Origin: Peptoniphilus sp. ING2-D1G
GTDB taxonomy: Bacteria > Bacillota > Clostridia > Tissierellales > Peptoniphilaceae
Length of the DNA stretch: 64,000 nt
Direction of reading: 5' to 3'
Assembly (NCBI GenBank): GCA_000952975.1
Contig: LM997412.1
Span: forward strand, 1,426,001 to 1,490,000
The position numbers were made by a program, and so were the translations under genes. Of this stretch, positions 17,590 through 26,379 are shown piece after piece; position 1 is the stretch's first letter, and the number at the start of each line of letters is the position of its first letter. The notes below the pieces were generated by a model, which made no database searches, was not told the DNA's origin, and saw nothing but the letters and a program-made list of their open reading frames with translations.

Positions 17590-18435
17590 ATGCAAGATAA
17601 TTTTATAATAGGCGCACACCAATCCTTTGACAAAGGTTTTGTCGGATTGCTCAAATATGCCGAAGAAATACATTCAAACACCTTCCAGTTTTTTATGAGA
17701 AATCCAAGAGGTTCAAAGGCAAAGAAATTTGATGGCGAAGATGCGGACAACCTTTTAAATCTCATGGAAGAAAATAATTTTCATGCATTTTTAGTACATG
17801 CACCCTACACATTAAATCCCTCTTCCGATAAAGAATACGTAAGAGAATTTGCCTTGGAAGTAATGACTGATGATTTGCAAAAAATGGAATACTTTCCCGA
17901 CAATTTATATAATTTTCATCCGGGTAACCACATCGGAAAGGGAACCGATTTGGCCATAGAAGAAATATCCCAATTGCTAAACACAGTTCTCTTTGAGGGA
18001 ATGCATACAACCGTATTGCTTGAAACCATGAGCGGCAAGGGTACGGAAGTCGGTTCAACCTTTGAAGAAATAAAAAGCATCATGGATAAAGTGTATTTGA
18101 ATAAATATTTAGGGGTATGTCTCGATACCTGCCATGTCTATTCTGCAGGATATGACATTGTAAAGGACTTAGACGGTGTACTGAAGCAATTTGATGAAAT
18201 AATAGGCTTGAAAAAACTCCATGCTATTCACTTAAACGACACAATGACACAACTCGGTTCAAAAAAAGACAGACATGCAAAAATCGGAGAAGGCTATATC
18301 GGACTTGAAGCCTTCAAAATAATAATAAACCACGAAAAACTAAGACATCTGCCCTTTTACTTGGAAACTCCCAATGATAATGCAGGTCACGGCGAAGAAA
18401 TAAAATTATTAAAATCATTGAGGCACGATTTATGA
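17590..18435 (+). CDS. nfo: Deoxyribonuclease IV (endonuclease IV, AP endonuclease)
   Basis: A 281-residue DNA-repair enzyme that cleaves 5' of abasic sites using three zinc ions. It is a TIM-barrel with family motifs: 'IGAHQSF' (His metal ligand), 'VHAPYTLN', 'NFHPGNHIG', '[19 protein letters not shown]', '[15 protein letters not shown]', '[21 protein letters not shown]' and 'FYLETP'. All zinc-binding His/Glu/Asp positions appear present. GAGGT precedes the ATG. The next gene overlaps its stop by four bases. Confidence 0.95.
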   Translation: MQDNFIIGAHQSFDKGFVGLLKYAEEIHSNTFQFFMRNPRGSKAKKFDGEDADNLLNLMEENNFHAFLVHAPYTLNPSSDKEYVREFALEVMTDDLQKMEYFPDNLYNFHPGNHIGKGTDLAIEEISQLLNTVLFEGMHTTVLLETMSGKGTEVGSTFEEIKSIMDKVYLNKYLGVCLDTCHVYSAGYDIVKDLDGVLKQFDEIIGLKKLHAIHLNDTMTQLGSKKDRHAKIGEGYIGLEAFKIIINHEKLRHLPFYLETPNDNAGHGEEIKLLKSLRHDL

Positions 18436-19166
18436 AAAGAATTCACAACCTGGACACCCTTAGAGGATTCACCATAATATCCATGATTCTGTACCATTTA
18501 TTTTACGATTTGGTATATATTTTCGGTTTGGATATTTCCTTCTACACCATATCAAAGGTTAAACCTTGGCAAATATCCATAGCGGTGAGTTTTTTTGTCA
18601 TATCGGGAATTTCCGCATCCTTGAGTAAAAAAGATAAATTATTAAAAAGAGGACTAATTTTAACTCTTCTTGGAATATTAATAACACTTATAACTTCCAT
18701 GGCAATCCCCGATGAAAAAATAGTCTTTGGAGTATTAAACGGACTTGGAGCTTCAATGATAATTCTCTACTTTTCAGAAAAATTTTTAAAAAAAATCGAT
18801 GAAAGGTTTTTGATGATGGTGTTTTTTGCTCTATTTATAATTTTTTATCATATCTCATCGGGAGTAATAAATTTATTATTCACCAAAATAAATATACCTG
18901 AAGCATTATATGAACACAATTTATTTTTTTTGGGATTTCCTTCAGACAAATTTACATCTTCCGATTATTTTCCCATAATACCATGGGTATTCATATATTT
19001 CTTCGGATATTTAGCGGGAATATACTTAAAGAAAAAAGATTTTTTCGGAACCTACGGCAGGGAAAATATTCTTTCAAAAATAGGCAAGCATTCACTATTC
19101 ATATACCTCTTGCATCAAGTAATCATTTATGCCCTTTTGTACTTGATTTTTGTAATTATACTTTAG
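18432..19166 (+). CDS. DUF1624-type membrane protein (heparan-alpha-glucosaminide acetyltransferase-like)
   Basis: A 244-residue polytopic membrane protein with seven or so hydrophobic segments. The opening '[20 protein letters not shown]' (5-24) carries the LDxLRG...H pattern shared by DUF1624 and membrane acyltransferases, and the internal block '[16 protein letters not shown]' (about 95-110) fits the same family. Members are predicted to move acetyl groups across the membrane, but none is characterised well enough to name a substrate here. Its ATG overlaps the nfo stop (ATGA), so expression is coupled, though no shared function is apparent. Confidence 0.8.
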   Translation: MKRIHNLDTLRGFTIISMILYHLFYDLVYIFGLDISFYTISKVKPWQISIAVSFFVISGISASLSKKDKLLKRGLILTLLGILITLITSMAIPDEKIVFGVLNGLGASMIILYFSEKFLKKIDERFLMMVFFALFIIFYHISSGVINLLFTKINIPEALYEHNLFFLGFPSDKFTSSDYFPIIPWVFIYFFGYLAGIYLKKKDFFGTYGRENILSKIGKHSLFIYLLHQVIIYALLYLIFVIIL

Positions 19167-19377
19167 TTTTTGTATGTAAATATCCCCTTCACAATCTGAA
19201 ACTCCAAACAAAAACTAATCTCTTGCTCAATAACCGCTATCCTACCATCTAATAATTTTCTTATCCTTAAGTTTCATGTATTTAAAATTATAGCATATAG
19301 CTTTATCGAATTAATTCTAAACTGAAAGTTTAAAGTTATTGATTAGTATTTGATAATTCCCTTTTATATTCATAATA

Positions 19378-19421
19378 AAAAAACCGACATCTAAAAATTA
19401 AATTTTAAGTGTCGGTTTTTT
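19378..19421. terminator. Bidirectional terminator
   Basis: AAACCGACA (19381-19389) pairs with TGTCGGTTT (19410-19418), extended by flanking A/T pairs and an inner AT-rich stem. Poly-T follows on both strands. It separates the nfo unit from the convergent serine operon. Confidence 0.85.
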
Positions 19422-19440
19422 AAGTTTTTATATTACAAAT

Positions 19441-20661
19441 TTATTCTTCCACGGGAATGGGTCTTTTTACTATATGCTTGTAGTAAATTTTTTCCACAAT
19501 CATGGATATTGCATTATCTCCTGTGACATTTGCCGCCGTTCCGAAGCTGTCCTGTGTTAAATAAAGAGAAATCAATATTGTAGCTATGGGGCTTTCCGTT
19601 GCAATTCCCACTACAGGCAAGAAAGGAAGCGCACTCATCACCGCTCCTCCGGGTGCTCCGGGAGCTGCTACCATTGCGATGCCAAGTATTGCTATGAACC
19701 TGATTATAAGACCGTATCCGTGTGGCATGTCATACATATGCAGAAGTGTGAATACACAGGATGTAAGTGTAATCATGGATCCCGGCATATGGCAGGTTGC
19801 ACAAAGCGGTATTACAAAATCTCTTATTTGTTTTGAAACTCCTATGTTTTTATTGCAGTTTATATTTACGGGGATTGTAGCGGCGCTTGATTGTGTTCCA
19901 ACTGCTGTGAAATATGCAGGTGCAGCTTTTCTAAAGGAAACTATGGGATTTTTACCGGTGTAAGTTCCTGCAACTATGAACATAAGCAATAAATAAACCA
20001 AATGCAACGCTATAATACATGCAAATATTCTTATGAATACTGCGAGTATTGCAAAAACCGATCCTGAGTATGCCATATTGGCAAAATTTCCGAATATGTA
20101 AAAAGGAAGCAGAGGAATTATGGCTCTTGATAATACCATTACTATTATTTCATTGAATTCATTTATAAGTGCATAAAATGTTTTTCCCGAATCCCTTTGT
20201 CTAAGTACTGAAACTGCAAGTCCCATTATAAAGGCAAGCACCAAAGCAGCAGTGACGTCTATGATCGGGTCCAGTGGTATTTTAAAAAGCGGTTCAAGGG
20301 TTTTTTCGCTGGCACTTTGAATGTCTTGTACCATCTGTTCCGAAATAAAACTCGGAAATATATTTGAAGCCATGGTATAGGATAGAGTTCCTGCAATTAA
20401 AGTTGAACCATAGGAGAGCAAAAGGGTTACCGACAATAATTTTCCCGCTCCTTCGGATAAATCAGCAATACCTTTAGACACAAAGGCTATTATCATAAGG
20501 GGAATTATAAAATTTAAAAATTTTCCGAAAAGGGACGATACCGTAACTATTGCCTGAATTACCTGTTCAGGTAAGTAGTACCCCACAAGGGTACCCAGTA
20601 TTATTGCGATGATTAGTTTTGGAATCAATCCTAAAGTAAATTGCTTGTTTGATTGTGACAT
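19441..20661 (-). CDS. Dicarboxylate/amino acid:cation symporter family, probable serine/threonine transporter
   Basis: A 406-residue secondary transporter of the DAACS family (GltP/SstT fold), with about eight helices and two re-entrant hairpins. Seen are 'LNFIIPLMIIAFVSKGIADL' in the first half, the serine-rich hairpin 'AVGTQSSAATIPVN' (about 253-266), and 'MVAAPGAPGGAVMSALPFLP' with 'NVTGDNAISMIVEK' near the C-terminus. The gene begins one base after sdaAA, so serine or threonine import to feed the dehydratase is the likely role. Glutamate or other dicarboxylates cannot be excluded by sequence. Confidence 0.85.
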   Translation of the reverse strand: MSQSNKQFTLGLIPKLIIAIILGTLVGYYLPEQVIQAIVTVSSLFGKFLNFIIPLMIIAFVSKGIADLSEGAGKLLSVTLLLSYGSTLIAGTLSYTMASNIFPSFISEQMVQDIQSASEKTLEPLFKIPLDPIIDVTAALVLAFIMGLAVSVLRQRDSGKTFYALINEFNEIIVMVLSRAIIPLLPFYIFGNFANMAYSGSVFAILAVFIRIFACIIALHLVYLLLMFIVAGTYTGKNPIVSFRKAAPAYFTAVGTQSSAATIPVNINCNKNIGVSKQIRDFVIPLCATCHMPGSMITLTSCVFTLLHMYDMPHGYGLIIRFIAILGIAMVAAPGAPGGAVMSALPFLPVVGIATESPIATILISLYLTQDSFGTAANVTGDNAISMIVEKIYYKHIVKRPIPVEE

Positions 20662-20662
20662 A

Positions 20663-21544
20663 CTATTCTCCTTTTAGATTTAAAAAATTTTTTCTGATAC
20701 ATTGACCCGTTTTTGTTCCTGCAATTCCTCCCAGACCTGTTTCTCTGAGAGTTGAGTCCATTTTGTCTCCAACTTCCTTCATGGCTTGAACCACTTCTTC
20801 AAAGGGAACTATGGATTTGACTCCCGCCAGAGCAAGATCCGTCGATATAAAGGAATTTATTACTCCCGATGCATTTCTAAAGGTGCAGGGATATTGCACA
20901 AGCCCCGCTATGGGGTCGCAGACAAGCCCCATCACATTTATAAGCGTAATACTCGCCGCATTAAGAGCTTGCTCGGGTGTGCCGCCCAACATTTCGGTCA
21001 AGGCTGATGCAGCCATTGCGGCTGCTGAACCACATTCCGCTTGACAGCCTCCCTCGGCTCCGGCAAAGGTCGCATACTTCCCGATAATTTGTCCTATCCC
21101 CACCGATGTTAAAAATCCATTTTGCAATGTCCTTTGATCCAAATTATATCGTTCCTTTGCAGAAACCAGCATTGCCGGCATTATACCCGAAGAACCCGCC
21201 GTAGGTGCTGCTGCAATTTTGCCCATGGAACCATTTACCTCTGATGTGGAAAATGCCATGGCCATTGCCTTTGCTCCAAATTTGCCGATTATCGGCTCTT
21301 CTGTTTGTGCATATTCATAGGTCAATTTTGAAAATCCGTCAATCATTTTATATCGAGTTTGCGTTTCATCCTCAAGATATCTCGTAGCGGAACTTTCCAT
21401 TGTGAAAATAATATCGTCTATGTAGAATCTGATTTCTTCTTCGCTCTTTTTCAAAGTTTTCATCTCATAATCAAGAACCAAATCATAGATATGACAATTG
21501 TTTTCTTCGCAGTATTTAATTATTTCTTCAGCTTTATTTAACAT
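20663..21544 (-). CDS. sdaAA: L-serine dehydratase, iron-sulfur-dependent, alpha subunit
   Basis: A 293-residue catalytic subunit that converts L-serine to pyruvate and ammonia with a [4Fe-4S] cluster. 'GKIAAAPTAGSSGIMPAML' (about 108-126) is the substrate-phosphate-like loop, and the cluster cysteines are visible in 'GGCQAECGSAAAMAAS' and 'GLVCDPIAGLVQYPC'. The C-terminus 'LGGIAGTKTGQCIRK' carries the conserved tail Cys. It starts one base after sdaAB. Separate alpha and beta chains are typical of Gram-positive anaerobes. Confidence 0.95.
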   Translation of the reverse strand: MLNKAEEIIKYCEENNCHIYDLVLDYEMKTLKKSEEEIRFYIDDIIFTMESSATRYLEDETQTRYKMIDGFSKLTYEYAQTEEPIIGKFGAKAMAMAFSTSEVNGSMGKIAAAPTAGSSGIMPAMLVSAKERYNLDQRTLQNGFLTSVGIGQIIGKYATFAGAEGGCQAECGSAAAMAASALTEMLGGTPEQALNAASITLINVMGLVCDPIAGLVQYPCTFRNASGVINSFISTDLALAGVKSIVPFEEVVQAMKEVGDKMDSTLRETGLGGIAGTKTGQCIRKNFLNLKGE

Positions 21545-21545
21545 G

Positions 21546-22211
21546 CTACACCCCTACATACTTGGAAAAAATAAATCTGTCGCTGTCAATTATCGCAGAT
21601 TTCAAGTTTTCAGTTAAGTTCTTATCGATTTCAACGGTTAGCGTCACGATATTTTTCAAAGTGTCCTTATTTGTGTTTATGGATTCAATATTGTAATTAC
21701 TTGCCGATAATACGGAGGACACATAGGCAATGACTCCCTTTTGTTCAGGATATTGAAGCAAAATCACGGGAAACTCTCCTCTGAATCTAAGGGCAATTCC
21801 ATTGATATTTACAATTTCAACGACTCCTCCCCCTATGGAGCTTCCTATTACATACTCATCTCTGTCATCGTAGCGGAAAATTATCTTCACCGTATTGGGA
21901 TGATACTCTCTGCCAAGATCAGCTGTCTTGAAAATATAGTTAATTCCGTTTTTTTCCGCATATTTAAAGGAATCTCTTATGCGATCGTCACAGGTGTCAA
22001 AGCCTTGAATTCCTCCAAGAAGAGCTTTGTCGGTTCCATGTCCTTTATAAGTGGCGGCAAAGGAGCCGTGAAGAACGAATTCCACGCTTTTAAAATCCTC
22101 TCCGCATATTCTTAGGGCTATTTTGGCTATCCTGCAAGCTCCTGCCGTATGAGAAGAACTGGGTCCTATCATTATTGGCCCAAGAACGTCATATATACTG
22201 AATTCTGCCAT
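21546..22211 (-). CDS. sdaAB: L-serine dehydratase, iron-sulfur-dependent, beta subunit
   Basis: A 221-residue partner of SdaAA. Residues about 1-140 are the SDH beta domain, with 'DVLGPIMIGPSSSHTAGACR' (9-28) and 'LHGSFAATYKGHGTDKAL'. Residues about 148-221 form an ACT domain ('VIAYVSSVLSASNYNIESIN') that senses an amino acid, usually serine. First gene of the sdaAB-sdaAA-symporter operon, with GGAGGT before the ATG and a recognisable promoter at 22233-22261. Confidence 0.95.
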   Translation of the reverse strand: MAEFSIYDVLGPIMIGPSSSHTAGACRIAKIALRICGEDFKSVEFVLHGSFAATYKGHGTDKALLGGIQGFDTCDDRIRDSFKYAEKNGINYIFKTADLGREYHPNTVKIIFRYDDRDEYVIGSSIGGGVVEIVNINGIALRFRGEFPVILLQYPEQKGVIAYVSSVLSASNYNIESINTNKDTLKNIVTLTVEIDKNLTENLKSAIIDSDRFIFSKYVGV

Positions 22212-22232
22212 ACTACCTCCATTAAAACATCT

Positions 22233-22261
22233 CTATATAAAACAATTAATTTATTCACAAG
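22233..22261 (-). promoter_or_regulatory. Candidate promoter of the sdaAB operon
   Basis: Minus-strand TTGTGA (22261-22256) and TATAGA (22238-22233) are spaced 17 bases apart and end about 20 bases before the sdaAB ATG. Each hexamer matches the sigma-A consensus at four of six positions. Confidence 0.5.
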
Positions 22262-22334
22262 TAAAAAAGTACCATATATCAATATTAAAATCAACGAATT
22301 AAACCGTTTTTATAAAAATAGCTAACTATATAAT

Positions 22335-22364
22335 TTGATACTTCATAAAAGCAATTTATATAAT
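22335..22364 (+). promoter_or_regulatory. Candidate promoter of pyrC
   Basis: TTGATA (22335-22340) and TATAAT (22359-22364) are 18 bases apart, about 28 bases before the pyrC ATG. No PyrR-type attenuator fits into the short leader. Confidence 0.55.
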
Positions 22365-22392
22365 ATAATATATTTATGAATAGAGGTGTGAA

Positions 22393-23652
22393 ATGCTAAT
22401 TAAAAATATAAGACTTATAAATCCTGCAACAAATACCGACAAAGTTACGGATATCCAAATCGAAGATGGTATAATAAAAGACATAGACCACATAAATATA
22501 AAGGACGAAAACACAATAGACGGAACGAACTTAATCGCTGCTCCGGGATTTGTAGATGTGCATGTTCACTTCAGAGACCCCGGATTTACCCATAAGGAGG
22601 ATTTGCTCTCCGGCTCAAAGGCTGCGGCAAGAGGAGGCTACACATCGGTGGTATGTATGGCAAACACAAAACCGACAATGGATAATGAAAATACGCTTAA
22701 GGATTTTTTAAAAAGAGCTGAGAAATCTCCTATAAATGTGCATACTGTCGTATCCTTGACCAAAAATCTAATGGGAGAAGAACTTGTTGATATGGAAGGT
22801 TTAATTGAAGTGGGAGCAAAGGGCTTTTCAGACGACGGCATTCCCAACATGAACTTAAACATAATAATAGAAGCGATGAATAGAGCTGAAAAATTAGGCG
22901 TACCCATATCCTTTCATGAAGAAAATCCTCACTTAAATGTGGAAAACGGCATAAACCACGGAGAAATTTCAGAAGAAATGGGACTTTACGGTTCTCCTGC
23001 CCTATCGGAGGAAATAATGATTGCAAGAGATGGGTTGTTGTCCTTAAGAACAGGAGCAAGGGTGGACATTCAACACATTTCCTCAGAGGGAGGAGTGGAT
23101 TTGGTAAGATACTATAAAAAAAGAGGTGCAAATCTATTTGCTGAAGTGACACCTCACCATTTCTCTTCCACCGAAGAGCTTATTAGAGCAAAGGGTACTC
23201 TTGCAAAAATGAATCCTCCCCTTAGAACGCAAAGGGACAGACTTGCAATTATAGAAGGGTTGAAGGATGATACTATAGAGATAATCGCAACAGATCACGC
23301 TCCACACACCGAAGAAGAAAAAAATGTCCAATTCACAAAAGCTCCCTCAGGAATAATAGGACTTGAAACAGCTCTCGGTCTCGGAATTAAAAACTTGGTT
23401 CAAAAGGGTCACTTGACTCTTGATAAACTAATAGAAAAAATGACGATAAATCCCGCAAAACTATATAACCTAAGGGCGGGAAATCTTGTAAAAGGATACT
23501 CTGCAGATATTGTCATTTTCGATAATAAGGAAGAATATACGGTAAAGGACTTTTCCTCAAAATCCAAAAATTCCCCCTATATAGGAGAAAAACTTCCCGG
23601 GAAAATTAAATACACTATTTGCAGAGGAAATATTGTCTACAAAGATTTATAA
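22393..23652 (+). CDS. pyrC: Dihydroorotase
   Basis: A 419-residue class-I dihydroorotase, the zinc amidohydrolase of pyrimidine synthesis that closes carbamoyl-aspartate to dihydroorotate. 'FVDVHVHFRDPGFTHKED' (about 53-70) carries the first metal histidines, 'CMANTKPTMDN' the substrate Asn, 'ISFHEEN' and 'VDIQHISS' later metal His, and 'IIATDHAPHTEEEK' (about 300-313) the catalytic Asp. 'FTKAPSGIIGLETALGL' is the flexible-loop region. GAGGTG precedes the ATG. No other pyr gene is in view. Confidence 0.93.
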   Translation: MLIKNIRLINPATNTDKVTDIQIEDGIIKDIDHINIKDENTIDGTNLIAAPGFVDVHVHFRDPGFTHKEDLLSGSKAAARGGYTSVVCMANTKPTMDNENTLKDFLKRAEKSPINVHTVVSLTKNLMGEELVDMEGLIEVGAKGFSDDGIPNMNLNIIIEAMNRAEKLGVPISFHEENPHLNVENGINHGEISEEMGLYGSPALSEEIMIARDGLLSLRTGARVDIQHISSEGGVDLVRYYKKRGANLFAEVTPHHFSSTEELIRAKGTLAKMNPPLRTQRDRLAIIEGLKDDTIEIIATDHAPHTEEEKNVQFTKAPSGIIGLETALGLGIKNLVQKGHLTLDKLIEKMTINPAKLYNLRAGNLVKGYSADIVIFDNKEEYTVKDFSSKSKNSPYIGEKLPGKIKYTICRGNIVYKDL

Positions 23653-23669
23653 TAGAATTGAGGTGTTTT

Positions 23670-24206
23670 ATGAGTAATGGTACCAAAAAAAATTATCCTT
23701 TAAAGTACAAAAAACAAATTAGAACCTTTTTGATTTTGCTTGCTGTCTCCTTTCTTTTAAACATTTGGTTATTTACCCAAAGCATTAGCTACAAATCAGC
23801 CCTTGCAGATCTTACAGAAAAATATGAAGAAGCAAAGATACAAGCGCAAAATTCCCAAGCAGATGCTGAATCCTCAGCTAAAATTAAAAGTCTCGAGTCG
23901 GAAATTCAGAGATTGAAATTGCAAAACGAAGATTTAGAAAACAATGCCGCAAAGAATAAAAAGTCTTCCGCCTTTGAATTATCGGAGGAATATGGCGATT
24001 TCGTGATAACGGTAGATGGAGTGAATGTCCGAAAATCTCCCGGACTTAGTGGCAAGGTTGTCGATCAATTCAATAAGGGCTATGTTTTCACCGCCTACGA
24101 TTCCAGTAAAATAAACGGCACAACTTGGTACGGATTTTATTTAAATAACGAAGATACGGAATACTCATGGGTAAGCTCCGCTTTAGTCAAACCCTTTGAA
24201 CCTTAA
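23670..24206 (+). CDS. Membrane-anchored coiled-coil protein with SH3-like domain
   Basis: A 178-residue protein: a basic start, one membrane helix (about 21-38), an Ala/Glu/Lys-rich coiled coil (about 45-95), and a C-terminal bacterial SH3 domain from 'DFVITVDGVNVRKSPGLSGK' to 'YSWVSSALVKPF'. SH3b domains of this sort bind cell wall or proteins outside the membrane. The ATG at 23670 is chosen for GAGGTG seven bases upstream; the open frame starts earlier inside pyrC. It lies 17 bases after pyrC and 12 before folD. A specific role cannot be given. Confidence 0.75.
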   Translation: MSNGTKKNYPLKYKKQIRTFLILLAVSFLLNIWLFTQSISYKSALADLTEKYEEAKIQAQNSQADAESSAKIKSLESEIQRLKLQNEDLENNAAKNKKSSAFELSEEYGDFVITVDGVNVRKSPGLSGKVVDQFNKGYVFTAYDSSKINGTTWYGFYLNNEDTEYSWVSSALVKPFEP

Positions 24207-24218
24207 TAAGGAGGATGT

Positions 24219-25052
24219 ATGATGACAAAAATACTCAATTCGAACGAACTTTACGAAGAAATAGTTGAAGAAATTAAAGAAGAAATCGCCCAACTTAAAG
24301 CAAGCCCTAAAATATCTATTTTGAGATTTGGAGCGAAGGGTGCCGATCTATCCTACGAAAAAGGAATTAAGAAAAGCGCCGACATATTAGGCATTCAATA
24401 TGAAATCCACGAACTGGATGAAAATATTGAAGAAGATAAGGTCACAGACTTAATTGATAAGATAAACAAAGACGACAACATAGGCGGTTTGCTTATTTTC
24501 AGACCCTATCCCGCAAATTTAAATGAGACCGCAATAAATAACGCAATCTCCCCCGAAAAGGACCTTGACTGTGTAAACCCGATAAATAAAGCCAAGGTTT
24601 ATTCCGGAGATGTCGATGGATTTATTCCCCTTGCTCCCAAAGCTGCAATAAAACTTTTAGATCATTACAATGTTGAGTTGGAAGGCAAAAACTGCGTTAT
24701 AATAAATCACTCCAATGTAGTGGGCAAACCCCTTGAAATGATTTTGCTCACAAGATGGGCTACAGTTACCCTTTGTCATGTAAAAACCGCAGATTTGAAA
24801 TTCCATACAAAACACGCCGATATTGTATTTACTGCAATGGGCGTTGCTGAAATGCTCGATGATTCTTATTTTAATGAAAATTCCATAGTAATAGATATAG
24901 GACTTTCAAAAAATAAGGAAGGTAAATGGAGAGGCGATTTAAAGGCCGATACAGTAGATGGAAAAATAAAAGCCTATTCACCGGTTCCCAAGGGCGTAGG
25001 CAGCATTACAAACCTGCTTCTGCTTCAAAGCGCTTTGAAATTTTATAAATAA
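24219..25052 (+). CDS. folD: FolD-family methylene-THF dehydrogenase with altered cyclohydrolase residues
   Basis: A 277-residue protein spanning the whole FolD fold: catalytic domain about 1-140 and NAD(P) domain about 141-260, ending 'SPVPKGVGSITNLLLLQ'. Compared with E. coli FolD, Tyr46 (Y50) and Asp117 (D121) are kept, but the catalytic Lys54 aligns with Ile50 and Gln98 with Phe94 in 'IFRPYP'. Lys and Gln are needed for the cyclohydrolase step, so this may be only a dehydrogenase, or act on a changed substrate. The usual 'PCTP' reads 'PLAP' and 'PGGVGP' reads 'PKGVGS'. AAGGAGG lies upstream; either of two adjacent ATGs (24219, 24222) could start. Third gene after pyrC. Confidence 0.85.
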   Translation: MMTKILNSNELYEEIVEEIKEEIAQLKASPKISILRFGAKGADLSYEKGIKKSADILGIQYEIHELDENIEEDKVTDLIDKINKDDNIGGLLIFRPYPANLNETAINNAISPEKDLDCVNPINKAKVYSGDVDGFIPLAPKAAIKLLDHYNVELEGKNCVIINHSNVVGKPLEMILLTRWATVTLCHVKTADLKFHTKHADIVFTAMGVAEMLDDSYFNENSIVIDIGLSKNKEGKWRGDLKADTVDGKIKAYSPVPKGVGSITNLLLLQSALKFYK

Positions 25053-25056
25053 GCAG

Positions 25057-25080
25057 CCACCGGCTATGCCGGTGGTTTTC
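25057..25080 (+). terminator. Rho-independent terminator of folD
   Basis: CCACCGGC (25057-25064) and GCCGGTGG (25068-25075) form a perfect 8-base stem with a TAT loop, followed by TTTTC. Confidence 0.9.
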
Positions 25081-25099
25081 TGATATAAAAATTTCTAAG

Positions 25100-25188
25100 T
25101 CCCTACAACAAACATGAATCATCAAATCACCAATGTAAGGGACGATGCCCGCCGTCCCGCATATCGCCATCCCTACAACAAACATGAA
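25100..25188. repeat. Pair of 19-base direct repeats, 70-base period
   Basis: TCCCTACAACAAACATGAA occurs at 25100-25118 and again at 25170-25188. Between them is a GC-rich GGGACGATGCCCGCCGTCCC-type segment able to fold. No coding frame is supported. Confidence 0.7.
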
Positions 25189-25209
25189 ATTATTAATAAA
25201 AATAAATAA

Positions 25210-25338
25210 CCACATCGGGCGGACGCCCCTACGGAAAATTGTTAAATTTCACAAATTTCTTTTCTTCTGTATCTTTGTCAATTTCTCGCCGTTAAAGCTC
25301 TATTGAATCCCTGGTCAAGCTGGAATTTTTCTAATAAA
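25210..25338 (+). repeat. Dispersed intergenic repeat, copy B
   Basis: It holds the same two blocks as copy A at 12691: GGGCGGACGCCCCTACGG with an AAATTGT tail (about 25217-25245), then a TTTGTCAATTTCTCGCCGTT segment and CT-rich tail (about 25274-25315). With the direct repeats before it, it fills the 333-base gap between folD and the zinc-peptidase gene. Confidence 0.5.
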
Positions 25339-25341
25339 AAT

Positions 25342-25374
25342 AAAACCCTAAATGCTTTTATGATTTAGGGTTTT
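25342..25374. terminator. Terminator after the zinc-peptidase gene
   Basis: AAAACCCTAAAT (25342-25353) and ATTTAGGGTTTT (25363-25374) form a perfect 12-base stem, with A/T runs on both sides. It lies 11 bases past the stop of the minus-strand gene and can work in both directions. Confidence 0.85.
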
Positions 25375-25385
25375 ATTTAATTTCA

Positions 25386-26234
25386 TCAAAGTCCAAGAGC
25401 TTTAAAGGTGTCCCAGTCGGATAAATCTCCCGCATTGTACCCTCTTTCAAACCACTCTCTTCTCTGAGCGCTGGTACCGTGAGTAAAGCTGTCGGGTACT
25501 ACATAGCCTTGAGTCTGCCTTTGAATATTATCATCGCCTATTTGACTTGCGGCGTTCATAGCCTCTTCAATATCTCCCACATCTAAATACCCCTTATCCC
25601 TTTGATGTGCTGCGAAAACTCCTGCCAAATAATCAGCCTGAAGTTCCATAGCTACAGAATATTTATTGTATTCAGTTTGAGAAAGTTTTTGTCTTAGCGA
25701 TTGCACCTGCGATGAAATTCCATACAGATTTTGTACATGGTGTCCCACCTCGTGAGCTATTACGTAGGCAAAGGCAAAGTCGCCAGAAGCTCCGAACTTA
25801 TTGTTCAAATCCTTATAAAAACTCAAATCTATATAAACCTTGCTGTCCGCCGGACAATAAAAAGGTCCTATCTGTGCAGATGCATAACCGCAGCCGGAGT
25901 TGACTGAACCTGTATAGAGCACCATTCCCGGCTCTACGTATTCCTCACCCATCTGTTCAAACAAACCGTTCCAGACATCTTCAGTATCCTTAAATACAAC
26001 CTTGCTGAATTGGGCAAGTTCCTCTTCCTGTTGCGTAGGCTCGTATCGTTGTTCAATGGCAGGTCCGCTCATTCCGGAAATATTACCGATGACATCACCC
26101 AAATCTCCGCCCGTCAGCAGAGTAAATAAGGCTACGATAATCAAACCTCCGATACCTAAACCGGCTCCGCCTCGAACGCCACGCCCTCTTCTATCATCAA
26201 CATTTGAACTTCCTTCTCTTCCTCGCCATTTCAT
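25386..26234 (-). CDS. Membrane-anchored neutral zinc metallopeptidase (YpfJ family)
   Basis: A 282-residue protein of the putative neutral zinc metallopeptidase family. The diagnostic start 'MKWRGREGSSNVDDRRG' is followed by a Gly-rich stretch and a membrane helix (about 28-45); the rest is predicted to be outside. 'VIAHEVGHHVQNLYG' holds the HExxH zinc site, and 'MELQADYLAGVFA' and 'THGTSAQRREWFERGY' are the other family blocks. The ATG at 26234 is preferred over one five codons upstream because GGAGGG precedes it and it matches the family start. Its substrates are unknown. Confidence 0.9.
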   Translation of the reverse strand: MKWRGREGSSNVDDRRGRGVRGGAGLGIGGLIIVALFTLLTGGDLGDVIGNISGMSGPAIEQRYEPTQQEEELAQFSKVVFKDTEDVWNGLFEQMGEEYVEPGMVLYTGSVNSGCGYASAQIGPFYCPADSKVYIDLSFYKDLNNKFGASGDFAFAYVIAHEVGHHVQNLYGISSQVQSLRQKLSQTEYNKYSVAMELQADYLAGVFAAHQRDKGYLDVGDIEEAMNAASQIGDDNIQRQTQGYVVPDSFTHGTSAQRREWFERGYNAGDLSDWDTFKALGL

Positions 26235-26379
26235 AAGTTCCCTCCGCAATTGAGATTTTTATAATTCATACATAACCCGATTACAGGCTATGCTATAATT
26301 ATATTAAATTTACCCTTTATTTTAATAATCATTCAATGGTTATTGGTGAAATTCCACTATTGACAAAGGAAGAGAAAAA

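Noticed and set aside
22730..23152. 140-codon minus-strand frame inside pyrC
   Set aside because: Shadow of pyrC; Leu/Ser/Pro-rich antisense reading with no motif.
25006..25215. 69-codon minus-strand frame at the folD end
   Set aside because: It runs through the terminator and the repeats; no ribosome site.
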